NCBI RefSeq assembly: GCF_019578655.1
Contig: NC_063260.1
Location: 4,218,501-4,282,500, forward strand
Source: Ricinus communis
Lineage: Eukaryota; Streptophyta; Magnoliopsida; Malpighiales; Euphorbiaceae
Reading direction: 5' to 3'
Length of the DNA stretch: 64,000 nucleotides
Every line of letters starts with the position of its first letter. Position 1 is the first letter of the stretch. The notes beneath the pieces are model-generated. The model searched no databases. It saw only the letters and a list, made by a program, of their open reading frames with translations, and was not told where the DNA came from. Both the position numbers and the translations under genes were made by a program. Positions 46,281-59,376 of this stretch are shown here, piece by piece.

Positions 46281-48316
46281 TTACAGGATCCCATATGTCC
46301 AAGAATCTTGATCAAAATCCATTCTTTGGCACTGATTGAGAGGAGGATCAACAGCTTGTAATTTTCTGTCAGTATCATCAGCAGCAGCATCATTCATTAG
46401 CAAATCCCAACAACTACTTAACTCATCACCCCACAAGTCAATATCATTGTTTGGCCACTCAAAGTCTGAAAAATGCCACTCTTCAAACAAGTTATTATTA
46501 TTGTTATTGTTATTGTTTGAGGGATCATGACAAGATGATGATGTTGATGATGATGATGATGAAGAAGAAGATGTTGATGCTGTTGCTGTTGCTGTTGTTG
46601 ATGAAGAAGAAGGTGCTGCACAATGAACCAACATTTCATGAGGTTCAATTAAAGGAACTTCATCAATGCAGAAACCATTGATCATTATCTCCATGGTATC
46701 AAATGTGCTTTTGTCTTCATGATCTACTTTGGCCTCTTCAGTGACTGTTGATTGTATAGATGTTTCAGTTTCTTTGTTCTGTTCCAATTCAGCCATGGTA
46801 TTACTGTTGGAACAAGTTAAAGATTGCATATTTTGCTGCTGTTCTTGCACCACTTCTTGTTCTTGTTTTTGCTCTTGAGATGGCAGTGGTGGTGGCGATG
46901 TTGGTGATGATGGTGTTTCAGTGGTAGGGAGTGGCTTGTGGGTAAGAGGGTCAATGCCCATTTTTCTAAGCTTCTTCTTGATGTGGGTATTCCAATGATT
47001 CTTGATTTCATTATCAGTTCTTCCAGGCAGATGAGATGCAATCTTAGACCATCTGTCAAGAAGATGCAAGGAATTGTCACCATAATAATCATTAGCAAAA
47101 GTTATATTTAACCCCAAAAAAATAATAAATTGGAAAAAGAAAAGCATAATAAGTAGTGAGTAGAAAAGAAATAGTAAATTTCATGATGAGGAAGCATTTG
47201 GGACCACCTGAAACAAGAGTGGCTTACTTATATTATAGCCACTAGCTATAAAGGTTCATTTTAAAGAAGAAGCATGACTAGAGCTTGGAAAATAAGGCAT
47301 ATCATGCATGCTTATACTCGAATGAAATATATATATTTTTTTTAAAAAAGTAATCAATCCCAAATTCAACAGTAATGACCAGTAATTCCCTTCAATGCAT
47401 TAAAACACTGCAGATGGGACCAAGACTACAATTTTGAAAATTTCTCATTTTAGAGTTCTTCTTTTAAGAAAAATTTAAGCATAAAAGTTATATGTTTAGA
47501 AAATTTGGGGATATTCTATTATAAGAAAGAAGAAACTCTTGAAGTTGGTCTAAACAGGAAACTTAACCAAACCAAGTAATGACAGAAGTCAAGTGCAGAA
47601 GAAAAAAGAAAATCAATCAAGTTAGAAGGAAAGGAAGAAGGGAACAATTAATTAAGAAAAAAGAGATTGTGACTCAAAACAGAGAGTGAAAGAGATTGGC
47701 TAACCTGTTTCCAAGTTGAGCATGAAGATCAATGACCATTTTTTCTTCATATTCTGATAAAAGACCTCTCTTCAAATCTGGCCTTAAATAGTTTGTCCAT
47801 CTCAGCCTGCAACTCTTTCCACACCTTAACAATCCTGCAATATCAATGGCACCCGCCCCATAAATTCATCAATAACCAAGTTTACCCAATAATCCACTTT
47901 AAAAAGAAAAATCTCGGTACCCATTTCCATTTTCAAGAAAAAAAAAAAAAAAAAACACTTTATATCCAGCAAAAGAGAAATTGAATTAGTGGCGAAGACA
48001 GCTGATATTTTTGGTAGTAAAATAAAATACACATATTTATTCGACCAGATGGCTGTAAGCTTCTGCATGCTTACTAATTCCAGTTAAAAAAACTGAACTA
48101 TCCGGGAATTGATTTAAACTCGCAATTTCACAGTTCTAGGGAGAAAGAAAAAGGGAAGTTGGGGAATGAAGAAGGAGAAAAACCTGCAAGCTTAGGAACA
48201 GCTCTCCAGCAACATTGGCCATTGGTAAGGATAAAGTTGATAAGTTTCTTATCTTCTTCAGCTGTCCATGGCCCTTTCTTCAAACCAACTTTGTCACAAC
48301 ATGGTTGTCTTCCCAT
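46281..48316 (-). CDS. R2R3-MYB transcription factor, MYB20/42/43/85 group (subgroup 8)
   Basis: There are three exons on the minus strand: 48316-48184, 47834-47705 and 47052-46281, with GT/AG borders and the standard 130-bp second exon of R2R3-MYB genes. The product has 344 residues. R2 has Trp at 17, 37 and 57; R3 has Trp at 89 and 108. The start [20 protein letters not shown] and the post-R3 [16 protein letters not shown] are the mark of subgroup 8, whose Arabidopsis members activate lignin and phenylalanine biosynthesis during secondary-wall formation. R3 lacks the bHLH-binding signature. The C-terminal region holds Pro/Gln-rich, poly-Ser (about 235-261) and poly-Asn (267-275) stretches, then an acidic Trp-containing segment ([18 protein letters not shown]) likely to be the activation domain. 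MYB20/43 is the closest guess; I would not fix the orthologue. Confidence 0.93.
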
Positions 48317-48426
48317 CTTCCTTTTTCTGTCTTTCTTTTTCCCTTCTTCCTCACTAAATTTAACCCAAATGAGAAAGAAGAACTACAGAAAAGGACAAAA
48401 CCTAATGAATTATATCAAGAATACAG

Positions 48427-48462
48427 GAGAAGAAGAAGAAGAAGAAGAAGAAGAAGAAGAGA
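48427..48462 (-). repeat. (GAA)n microsatellite in the MYB 5' region
   Basis: About 11 GAA/AGA units on the plus strand (TTC/CTT on the transcribed strand) lie 110-146 bp upstream of the MYB start codon, probably in its 5' UTR. Pyrimidine-rich leaders are common in plant genes. Confidence 0.9.
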
Positions 48463-48561
48463 GTGCAGAGAGAGAGAGGTTTCTTGATTGTTGAGAGATA
48501 AATAATAATACAGAGAGATGACAAGGCAAAGCCTAGTATAAAATGCCCACTGCCTTACCTA

Positions 48562-48572
48562 CTTATATATAA
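48562..48572 (-). promoter_or_regulatory. Possible TATA box of the MYB gene
   Basis: On the minus strand the sequence reads TTTATATATAAG, about 250 bp upstream of the ATG. It would give a 5' UTR of roughly 215 nt that includes the (CTT)n run. Confidence 0.4.
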
Positions 48573-48599
48573 ATCAACCCTCTACCCAAAGGAGATGGA

Positions 48600-51500
48600 C
48601 TTTCTCCTCTTTCACTCTTAATTCTTTTATTTTTATTTATTATGAACGAACATTAATTAAAATTATGACTAATATTTTCTTTTGTGCTACTGCTACATTT
48701 CTTGGCAAGAGTACACGCGTAACACACGTGCGAAAGTCATATTCAGAAAGCTCCAGCTCATCCACCTTTCTTTGCTTGAGTTTGAAGCGTGCCAAGTGAG
48801 ATTGAAAAATTTGAGATTACTACTACTCCACCCCACTCTCACACCTCTTTGCCTCCTCTCATTCCCAAAAATTTTACAACTTAAAAAGAAACCAAAAATT
48901 AAAAAAGAAAAAAAAATGAATTTCTTTTCATACATCCTCTCTAAATTACTTAGATTATTAGTTTTGATTTTGTTTTATTAAAATAAATATTTTTTACGGG
49001 TAAAAAGTAAATTTATTTTTATTATTATTACAATAAATAATATTTTTTAAAATAATTTTTTTATTTTATTTAAATTAAACTAGAATTCAAACTGACATTT
49101 CAAATTATATTAGTTGTTTTTCTAAAAGATATTAGATAATTTGGTAGATATCGACTCGTTAATTTATAAATTTTAGAATTTATATACACTCTTGTAAACT
49201 ATTTAACGTTAACCAATATATAATTATACTAGTGATATACACCAATTATTCATAATTAAATGTCATTATGAATATAATGCGGCAAACATAGCAAGAAGTT
49301 TTCATTTTTCCTTTCCTCTATAGCAATTCTTTCACATAAGCATATCGATAATCAAAATAAATTTTATATTATGTATTGTTTTTCTTTTTAATCTCCTCTA
49401 ATGGGTATGATTAATGGTGTTGTTTGGGCATCGATTTCACCATCCATGAGCTGTTGTTTGGTGCGGATAGTTCCCTCATGTAATGGGTTTCTTTTTCTTT
49501 TTTAACTCCCATTCATACATTAATAATTACCTAATTTTAGGGCAGGATATGCATGCAAATAAATAAATAAATATGCGTATGATGTGTGTACTATTTGATT
49601 GATAATCTTATATGTAAAGCAAAATGGCCCAATTTCAAGCAGCTGTTACCAAATAAATGGTCCAATTTGTACAACTCTTTGGACAAATTTGAAGTAAACA
49701 AATTCGATCGGGACGATATATATCTAGATCATTACAACAATATTTATTTATTAATAAAATTGTCATAGCTAAGTATTCTATATTTCAAGAGATAATGTAT
49801 ATTTGGATAAATATGATTGATATATAATGCATATAATACAGGTGTAATTTTACTTAATTATTACCTTTTGTTTCATTTAAAGCAACGCAATACATATTTT
49901 ATTTATCCTACAAATTACACACCGCAGCTAAACAAAAAAAGGACATTATATTTCTATTATATATATATTAGTTAGTATACCCATGAAACCTGACTCAATA
50001 ATGTATTATGTTCTAAGCAAAACTACCTTATTCTGCTCCTTCTAAGACGGACCATGGGATTTCTTTTTCTTCTGTTTTCTTTTTTCTTTCTATAATAATA
50101 AATTTATGGTAACTAAGTTGTGATTCGTAGACAAACAAAAATTATACAGTGATATATAATATTATTTATTAAATATTATATTTATATTGATTTAATTATG
50201 TATAAAATTTAATAAAAAAGAAATTGTAAACCACTTTTTTTTTATTCTTTTACTAATATATACGGTAATGATTGACTTATTGTTTTCAAACAATTTTTAC
50301 TAAATGATATAAATTTGTCTTTAGAATTATAAAATATTAAATTCGAGTCACAATAATAATTAATAAATAAGAAAATATTTAATATTTAGTTTTCAATTGG
50401 TTATTTATAATGTTAGATAAGAGTTCGCTATGACTATTAATTAAAGTACCAACCTAGTATGAAATATGAATTGTTAAATCTAAGATTCTCTTGTAAGAAG
50501 ACTGTGCACCCATTCGAATGATATAAGAATCTGGGTTAAGCTTTCTTTTTCATTTTTAAATTAGGACTAATAACCTAACAATCCAAACATTTACAAAATT
50601 TTACTATTTTAATCAATTTTTTAGAAATTATTAATTTAACCACGATTTAGTGCATTTTGGCCTAATTGAATTGTTTGTTAAAATAAACAATACGAACAGT
50701 GACATGGATGCCAATTAGAAAATGAAAAATTCAAATTGATGGATCCTAATACTACATTATTTATACACGTTACTTAATTTTAAATTTTTATTTCCTATAT
50801 TACATTCACATTATTATTTACATTGCTTAATTTTGACCAGCAATTCAATTTGGCTAAATTATTTGACTAAATTGATAAATTTTAAAAAATTAGTCAAAAT
50901 AATAAACTACTTTAAATGTTTTTTTACTATTAAGCCTTTAAATTATATATAGAGTGAAGTGAAGGTTGCTGCTTGTAACTCTACTAATTAAGAAGCCTTC
51001 ATTTTCTTTATTTATTAGAGCCTTCATTTTCTTTTTCATTTAGTTTTTTTAAAAACAAAAAAGGAAAAGAAACAACTAGGGAACTTGATGGTGCACCGTC
51101 ACCTTCATCCCTTTATAATTTTTGGTCATTTGTGTTTTATCAATAATCATTTGTCCTGATTTTTATTTATTTATTGAGTAAAATAACTTAATTAATGCTT
51201 AACCAAAAGATCACCCTGCCCTTCGAGCAGTTGCTAGCAAAATGGTTTTTATGTTCATGTACATAATTAGTTACGAAAAAATAACTTGTAGGTATATATG
51301 TTTCCGCACCAAATCGATAAATAAATGATACATATTTATTAATTTTAAATAATATGATATATGTAAATCATTCAACACTAAAATGTAATACATTAATTTT
51401 TATATATTATTTTTTTATTTATTATAATGTGTACACGGGACATAGTAAGAATTTATATAGTTCAATTATGTGTGAACACTTATAAGTTATTCCTAGGGGT

Positions 51501-52520
51501 TGAGTAAAAACTGAACTGAAACTATCAATTGGATTTTGTTTTCAGTTTGGTTTTAGTGTCTAACACACTATATGTTTGATTTGGTTTTGCCTACTAAATA
51601 GTTAAATCTAAACTGACTAAATTTTATTTTTTATTTATATATTTATATATAACATGAAATTTGATAAATTAAATGATATTTTATATTATTTAATTAGTTT
51701 TTAGTAAGAACAAATTAAACTAATTGGTTGTTACTTAAAATATGAGTATTCTCTTAAATAAATATAATAAATAATATAACTTTATTTGGAATATAATAAG
51801 AATATATTTCAAATAAATATAATAAAAAGTATAAAAATATATATTTTTTAATTATCCAAAATATACTAACCAAAACAAAGAGAAAAATTGAAACAACTTT
51901 TAGAGTAACCAACATCATATGGATTAACCAAATATCACCCCAAATTGTCAAAGAACCTAAAATTTCCGAATGAGTTGGGTTAAAGAAAATACCTATGAGG
52001 AGGCCGTTTAAAAACCAGCACTTTCTAGTGACTCCTTATTAGTCTACCCGTTAAACTTAGGTGATTTGTATTATTTTATTAGGTTTCAGATTTGATTCAC
52101 CTGGTCGGAATGCAAGATGCGAGATCATGTCCTTCCCCACTGGCTACTTCTCCGATTTCTGTCCAAAACAAGTGGTCCGATTTTTAAAGAATTGGTTGCT
52201 GCTCTTTAATCTGTGATGATTATTAAATGTCTTTTCACAAGTCGATTGTTGAATTTGATTATTATTTTTTTCACTACTCCCATAAATAGAGAACTCAACA
52301 CTCCTGTAATGGATATTATAAAACTGATAATTCAGAACTCTCATAATAAAAAATTATAAAATTTCTAAAATAGTACTAATATTTATTTATTAAAATTAAT
52401 TAGTAACAAAAAAAAAAAACACCGCTAATTTAAAAGTGACCTTCAATGGGCTAAAAATGAAACTTTAATAAAGAACAACAAAAAATAGAGAAAAAAAAAA
52501 AGAGGCGGCTATGATTTTTC
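48600..52520. other. Gene-free region upstream of the MYB gene
   Basis: It probably includes MYB promoter sequence in its first 1-2 kb. No coding sequence is supported. A fragment starting TAGGGGTTGAGTAAAAACTGAACTGAAA (about 51493) has the look of a hAT MITE end, but I could not find its partner. Confidence 0.4.
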
Positions 52521-52975
52521 TTTAACAGAGGTATGTTTGTGTCTTAATTGTTATGCTGATAGTGATTGGAGTGAAAATCTTAATGGCCGTCGTTTTACTC
52601 GTGGCTATGGTATCTTTCTAGAATCTTCTTTTGATTTCATAGATGGCATTGAAACAATCTATTAATGCCCATTCTTCGACTTAAAGTGAGTATAAAACTA
52701 GTGCAATTGCTACAATAGAACTTCACTAGATTCATTCTTTGTTAAAAAATTGATTTTTTTTTTTTTTTTTTTGATTTCTAAGACAATTCTATGATATGGT
52801 AATATTGGACTATTCAATTGTTTTCTAATTCACCATTTCATGCTCGATTGAAGCACATTAGATTTTCACTTTGTTCCAGAACAAATCCCTGTTGGAAATA
52901 TTGATATTTAATTTATTAGTACTCCAGAGCAACTTACTTTAGCCAAAAGACATGTAGAGGGCACACCTTAACAAG
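52521..52975 (+). pseudogene. Ty1/copia RNase H remnant
   Basis: In the plus strand a frame reads YADSDWSENLNGRRFTRGYG then FLESS, which matches the copia RNase H start (YxDADWAG...RRSTTGY...FLG). After an in-frame stop, a shifted frame gives a SxSS..SEYK-like block (expected SSTEAEY). Farther on come RLKHIRF-like and STPEQLT-like pieces, which normally end copia pol. Stops, a poly-T insertion (52750-52771) and frame changes show it is dead. The rest of pol is absent. Confidence 0.7.
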
Positions 52976-53465
52976 ATTACAAATACTTTTCATCTTTACT
53001 ATTGTAATTGTATGTTACATTGTAATTATCTATTACAATTGTATGTTATTTATATTTGTCTATTTATTTACTACTACGGTTAGTACAATTCCTTCGTTAT
53101 ATTACGAATAGTCTTATGTTATGGTTAATGATATACATAATACCCAATTTCAATATATAACTTTAAATTTTATCTTTTCAATTTAGAATAATAATTAAAA
53201 AGTGTAAGGTTAAAAGTTTCTTTGTTATATATCTAAATTTAAATTCTTATGATTTAAAATTTCAACCTTCTATTGTTTAAAGATTCTATTTCTCGTACCT
53301 CTGAATTCTATCATTTATTTTTCATTAAAAGAACAAACTCTTAATTGACATTATTTTCTATGAGTTAAGATTTTAATAAGGATGAAGGGATAATAAATGA
53401 TAAGGCTAAGGGAGATTGAGATAATAAGAGTAATATTTAAAATATTTATTAGAGAAGTCATTTAG
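52976..53465. other. AT-rich spacer
   Basis: Possibly decayed 3' sequence of the copia element at its start (a CTATTACAATTGTATGTTA duplication near 52996-53048). Nothing else seen. Confidence 0.35.
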
Positions 53466-53861
53466 TGTTCGTTTGGGCTGAGAAATTTTAGACGATGAAT
53501 TTTATAAAATCTATATATTTGGCTTAAATCCATTGATTGACAAGTAAAAAAGTGATTTAAATCTATGGATTTTGAAGAAAATCCTCATCCTCCAAATTTT
53601 TTATTTTTGCGGTTTTAGTTTCCCACCTAGAAGGTGGAAAAAGTCTACAACCCATCGTTTTGAAAGAATGATGGATTGTTATAATATGTTTTTTTATTCT
53701 AATATTGCCCCTAATAAATTTATTTTATCCCAAAATTACCCTTAACTTTAAACAAAAAGTCATTATTTTTATGTTTAATCCAAAAGATAGAATTTGAAAA
53801 ATTAATAGATTTTAAATCCATGGATTTCAAAATCTTTCAATTCTAACAATACTTAAAACAT
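53466..53861 (-). mobile_element. Short MITE, second member of the GTTTGG-ended family
   Basis: The left end AGTGTTCGTTTGGGCTGAGAA and the right end (reverse complement GAATGTTTTAAGTATTGTTAGAATTGAAAG) form a loose inverted repeat. Internal blocks TCTATGGATTTTGAA and AATCCATGGATTTCAAAATC are inverted copies. It resembles the element at 20249-20575, including the segment around GAATGATGGATTGTTATAAT versus its CCTATCATTCTTTTAAAATGG. Confidence 0.55.
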
Positions 53862-56186
53862 TCTAAAAAAAACATATGAACACTATTATCCTTAATTTTA
53901 TAATTCTTTCATATCCCAATTAGTATGGGAATTTTATAGGACAAGACAAAAAAAGTGCATGAGAAAAGAAAAGAAAAGAAATGATATTCCTATAATATAT
54001 TTTCTCTTCAGTGTATTAACTAACGTCTTTAGTTTCTTTGTTATTCTACTTTCTAAGTGGGTGTTTAAGCATATGGCAGGAGGACGTGAGAGTGGACATA
54101 TTGCAAGTGCGCAGTTCATCTTCAATGAAATTCAATCTTTCAACCCCAATAATTTTAAGCCAAATTATGCGATTCATAAATCAAATTAAAGTATATCATG
54201 TTAATTAGAAAATGAATTAATAATTTGATTCATTTTTAAAACTATTAAACACATACATACATACACACATATATATGTATATATATATATTATATATATA
54301 ATGTTATTGTCAAAATCACATGCAAAAATATTATTTGACTTCAGCCCTACACAGTAACAAGATATGCACAGAACATAAATCAATTTCAATTTGAATCTTC
54401 AAAAATTTGACTCGGTTAAATCAACAATTGATTAGCAAATAAATTAAATGGTTAGTGGCTTATTTACACTTTGACTATATATACATACTTATAATTATAA
54501 ATATAGTTTCTTGAGCACATGAACAAGAATATTCTGTGTAACCATCTTTAATATGTTTAGTGTTTTATAGTCGATATATAAAATATAGTCGTACATGGAA
54601 CAACCACTGATCTACAACTACATCCATGCATAAGAATAACTACATAAAAATAATTTTAATTTGTTGAAGTGTTGCTTTTGCAATATAAATTAATAGATTA
54701 TTCACGCGTTGCTCGACTTTATTAAATAAATATTTCACATGTATATTTTTTATTCATAAATTGCAATGTAATAAAATTATATAAAGACAACGACACAAAT
54801 GTTTTTGCTAAACAGCTAATAAGAAGGAATAGGATATTATATGAATGTTATATATGTAATCTTGATTTTGATTTATGTACTCATTTGGGTAGAATTCTTT
54901 TCTTTTCGTGATAAAATAGTAGAGTTTATTAATTTATGACTAAGGAAAATAATAATAATATTGTAATTTCAAACGAAATAGATGCAATTAAGTATAAATT
55001 TTATCAAAAATAAAATAAATCACCAGCTCTTCGTTATTTGTTCAAGAAAGATTTTGTATCAATTTTCATTAGAAATTCTTAGTTAATTGACAAGTCAAAT
55101 GCCATCAAAATCTAACATCTTAGAGCATGCATTTGTCGTAATCTCATTATATTCTATGATTGCGTTGACACACTCTAATTTGTCAATTTGAGTCACATAT
55201 TGTCCAAAATAGCAGCCATTAGAGCTTTCATTTTACTTTTATTAATATTATTGCAATAATCTTTAATTATATAGTGATAAATTTCTTTGAACGTTGATTT
55301 ATTCATTTTTCTATTTAATTGAAGAGGTCCTAAACAATTTTAAACATATTTTTATTCATTTTAACTATTTAATTATTGCTTTTTCAATATATAGAGTGGT
55401 TAAGTAACAGCTTTGGCACGTGAAGACAATCCCCTATTTTAAAAAATAAACCATATTTGAGCTATTTTTAAAATAAAAAAGAAATTCTTAGTTTGATCCA
55501 TTGACAGAAGGTATAGCCTTCGAGATGCAGCCACAATTAACTTATAAAGATCTCACATGCACATATATGTATATATAAATATATTTCTATCTTTGATTTA
55601 TACATGCATTGTAGGATTGTAGGATTATTATTATTATTGTTTCTATTATGAAATTAAGTTGATAAATTTAATTTAATAAAATAATTTAATATTTAATATT
55701 AATTTATAATTTTTAAAAATAATAATAAATTTTTTATTTTAAAATGTGTTTTTAATTTTAAAAATTCTAAAATTTTATTAGTATCATAATATAGAAATTA
55801 TTTTAAAAATATTTATTAATTAATCTTAATTATATAAATCAATACTATAATTATTATTATTATTCTAAAATTAAAAATTTATTATTTAATTATAAAATTA
55901 ATTATTATAGAATATAATATTAAAAATATAATTAAGATGTTATTTTTAAAATTAAAAAATTAATTAATTAATTAATATATAATATTAAAATATAATTAAT
56001 ATTATATTTTTAGAATTAGAATCAGTGTTTAATTAAGAATATAATTTATTAATTAATAGAATAATAAAAACTATAAAATTACACATAAATTAAAATTTTA
56101 TGTATCAAAAATAGTATAAATATCAAAATAAAAATTTTACATGTCGAAATTAGACACATGTGTCAAAAAAATTTTAAATCTCTAAA

Positions 56187-56236
<50 letters not shown>

Positions 56237-57894
56237 AAAATACAATTCTTTAATTATTATTATCATTTTAAAAATAACTTTATTAGATTTTCTGCAGAAA
56301 TTATAATTTTAAAATATTATACAATAAATTAATTAATTATAATAATAACAATAATATGTATATTTATAAATGAGAGATATAGTTTCCTTTTTCATTTTTG
56401 TCCTTAACTGAAGGAGTAGATAGTGAAATATTTGTAATAGCGAGTCAATAAAAAACAATTCTTTGTACGCGTTTTAATGTTGGGAGTCCCAAAAGAATCT
56501 TCTCACTTTCACATACCCACACCTTAAATCTTCCAAAAAAGTCTTTGAATTCCCCAGGCTTTGGATTTTCATGCAAAGGTGGCTGTCTAAATCCCCTCTT
56601 TGTTCCTCATATTCATCAACTTGTTCTCATCAATAATGAACACCATTTTCCTGCGATCTTTATAACTTATAATACCTCTCATTACTCAAACTTCATTCTG
56701 AATGTCATCGCACCTAGAAATAGCAACGATAAATGGGTCGATGGGAAAAATAAATTTTAAATAATAATTTCTATTTCAAAAATGATAAAATATCCTAACA
56801 ATAAATAAAAATATTCGTTCGGTCAGTGATATTTAAATTTTAATTTAATTAAGATAAATTATTTAATTTATTTCAAATTTATCTATTTTTATTATCCGTA
56901 ATTGTTTCAGATATGATTATATCTTATATTTATAAATATATTTTATGGATATTAACTGGATAATAATAGATATATTATTTGCTAAAGATAAATTTATATT
57001 TAATAAAAATTTTAAACTATAATTAAATAATGAATATTTGCTAGCTGAGAATACAAAATTCAAATCCTATCCAAACCCATAGATATCAAGATTTAAATTC
57101 AAATCCGTCCAGCTTCAATTTTATACTTTCTAAACTTATTATATTAGGATCAGATAAAATTGGGTATTCAAACATATCCAACCCATTGTGATACCTAATT
57201 ATTCAACCCCAATTTTATTCTAATGAAGTCAAAAGCCCTAATTAAATCACCATAATGGCATAGAGAATGATCAATTTTAGGTTTCTTTTAATCTATTGTT
57301 TAAATTTCAAAAGCTATTAATAAGAATTAGAATATTTTTCTTAACTTTAAGAAAGGATTTGGAAAATAAGTTTGTAGATAAAAGTAAATTTTATTTGACC
57401 ACATCAGCATTTTAGTTGCTAGTATCGTCAAATTAAACTGGAGTGACTTTAATATAATAATAAATTAGATTTTAGCAACTGTATCAGAATTTGAAGTAAA
57501 ATTCAATGACATGACAGCAATTTATGTCACATACATATAACCAAAACAAAATTCACTACAATATAATAACAAAAGGAAAAGTCTTTTAAGTCTTGTTTGG
57601 TACTTCAGTTTCTAGTAGATTATTGTCTGCTTAATTTCTTTATATATAAGCTCCAAAGTCCAAAGATTCTACTTTCTAAGTCTTCTTCCAATTTTGTATT
57701 CTGCTTTTTGGTAGTCTTTGAGCAGATGGATTGACCTTAACCTTATCTTTCCCCATTCTTTTTTTCATCTTTTTAACTCTTTCTTTCTTTTTTTTCCTCC
57801 CAAATAGGATAATGTTAGGCAGCTAGAATTTTGAGGTCATTGTGACGTGTACATGTCGACAGGCTGAAAGATACGCGGTTTCTTTTTTTTTTTT
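53862..57894. other. AT-rich intergenic sequence with microsatellites
   Basis: (AT)n runs at about 54269-54300 and 56192-56231 and a poly-T run at about 57882-57900. The 71-codon frame at 56545 has no motif and no promoter or splice context I trust. A TATATATAAGC at 57641 could be a TATA box but leads to no gene. Confidence 0.45.
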
Positions 57895-58840
57895 TTTTTT
57901 GGGTAAAACTCATATTTTGGCCCTCGGATTTTGAAGTTTTGTTTTATCAAGTTCCTCTACAATTATTTTATTTTATTATGCCCCTAAATTAGGGATGTCA
58001 AAATGAGTGATGACATGCGAATTCGATTCACTAAACATGAAAAAAATGCAGGTTAGAATTGAGCTCTAACAGATATGATTCAGTAAATAGATTGACCCAT
58101 TTATAATACGGGTTGAGATGAATTGTGTAATGAGTCAATTCACAAATCCATTATAACTTGTTTAATTTTTTAATTTTACATGTCAATTTATAAATTCTAA
58201 GAGAATAAAAATATAAAATAACTATACATAAAAATAGAGCAAATGAAATACAAAAAGGCTATAAATTAAAAACAATTAATAGTACCTAGTTAGGATAACA
58301 GGAATAGCAACATTTTCTTTTCTTATTTCTTGATGTCCCACCTTCTATTCTTCTTATTTATTCTTACTCTGTTATTTTTTAACAAAATTCTAGCTTTCTT
58401 CTAAAAAAAGTAAAGGTGTATAATGTATGATTTTTATTCATAATTTGATATTATGTGTAATATTTCTATTAATTTGAAAACATACAATGAATTACATATC
58501 AATATATTGAATGAGATATATCATTAGTTTAACAAGTTAAGTAGATTATATCGAATCTAAATCCACATACGATTAATTTAAATAAATATATTATATGTGT
58601 TATATTCATATCACAAATATTAAAAATTTGTGTCGTGTTACAATTGAGATAATGAACATAATTAATAAATGGATCGTATTTATATTGATCTAATCATCAA
58701 AGTATGTCAACCTAACATGATTACAATCCACCAATATGTTTTGACATCCTTACCTTGAACTATTATTTTTGGTCGATATAAGGACTTCTTCGACCATCTG
58801 TTAGTGCATGTGTCAAAAGCACCTAACAGTGTTAAAAACT
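57895..58840. mobile_element. Remnant repeat interrupted by a hAT-like MITE
   Basis: Sequence before the hAT MITE (GGTAAAACTCATATTTTGGCCC, 57901) and after it (TTGAACTATTATTTTTGGTCG, 58757) has the 'aaactcatattttggccctc' wording of a non-autonomous element akin in style to 12904-16870. The hAT MITE lies between them, so this is another nested insertion. Confidence 0.4.
57985..58753 (-). mobile_element. hAT-like MITE, copy 2
   Basis: The ends are AGGGATGTCAAAATG (left) and TTTTGACATCCTT (right), a clear terminal inverted repeat. Read on the minus strand the interior aligns with 17527-18580. The length is about 770 bp with no transposase. I could not confirm the 8-bp target duplication. Confidence 0.65.
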
Positions 58841-59074
58841 CATGAAATAAAGTATAAACACATGCTGAAAAATGAAATTAATTATATTTATAACATGAAA
58901 TCAGGGTATTTTGGTTGTTCTAGAAGTCTTCTCAATATCTCTATATACTTGCTTTAAATAGTGAAAACTCTTCCTACCATCTCTTCTTACAATGTCGACT
59001 GTGGTAACAATTCATTATGACCCTTTGGTGAACAATGTAGATGTAATGCAATATGGATGAATTAGTTTGTTCGT

Positions 59075-59182
59075 TTCCTAACAATGCGATTATCTATTAT
59101 GATTGTGGAAATCGAGCGAGATTGTTGGTTTTAAGGACTGCCAACAATAGGAAGGAAATCCTAAAGATGCCATTTTGAGGTA
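59075..59182 (+). pseudogene. Possible decayed GRF-type zinc-finger fragment
   Basis: A plus-strand frame reads NAIIYYDCGNRARLLVLRTA then NNRKEILKMPF before a stop. The pattern CGxxAxLxxxxTxxNxxR recalls GRF-type zinc fingers that are common in plant transposon-associated proteins, but the first Cys of the pair is Tyr and later ligands are lost. Confidence 0.25.
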
Positions 59183-59376
59183 ATAAACTACTAAGTGGTT
59201 GATGCCAAGTAGTTTTTTCTGAATTTATTTGATATTAGCAATTAATTGAATTTTTCATATGGTGCGACCTATGAATTTTTCAAATGGCATAATGATTGGT
59301 TGAGTGAGAGGTCTCTAGAAATGGTGAATGAGTTGGTGTAATGCATCAACAATATTCTAAAATATAATAAAAGGCT

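Noticed and set aside
46418..46681. Poly-His/Gln and poly-Met frames over the MYB exon
   Set aside because: Other-frame readings of the trinucleotide runs that encode poly-Ser and poly-Asn in MYB exon 3.
56545..56760. 71-codon frame with fairly balanced residues
   Set aside because: No recognisable motif, no convincing promoter or splice signals, and a sharp change to AT-rich sequence right after it; too weak to call.
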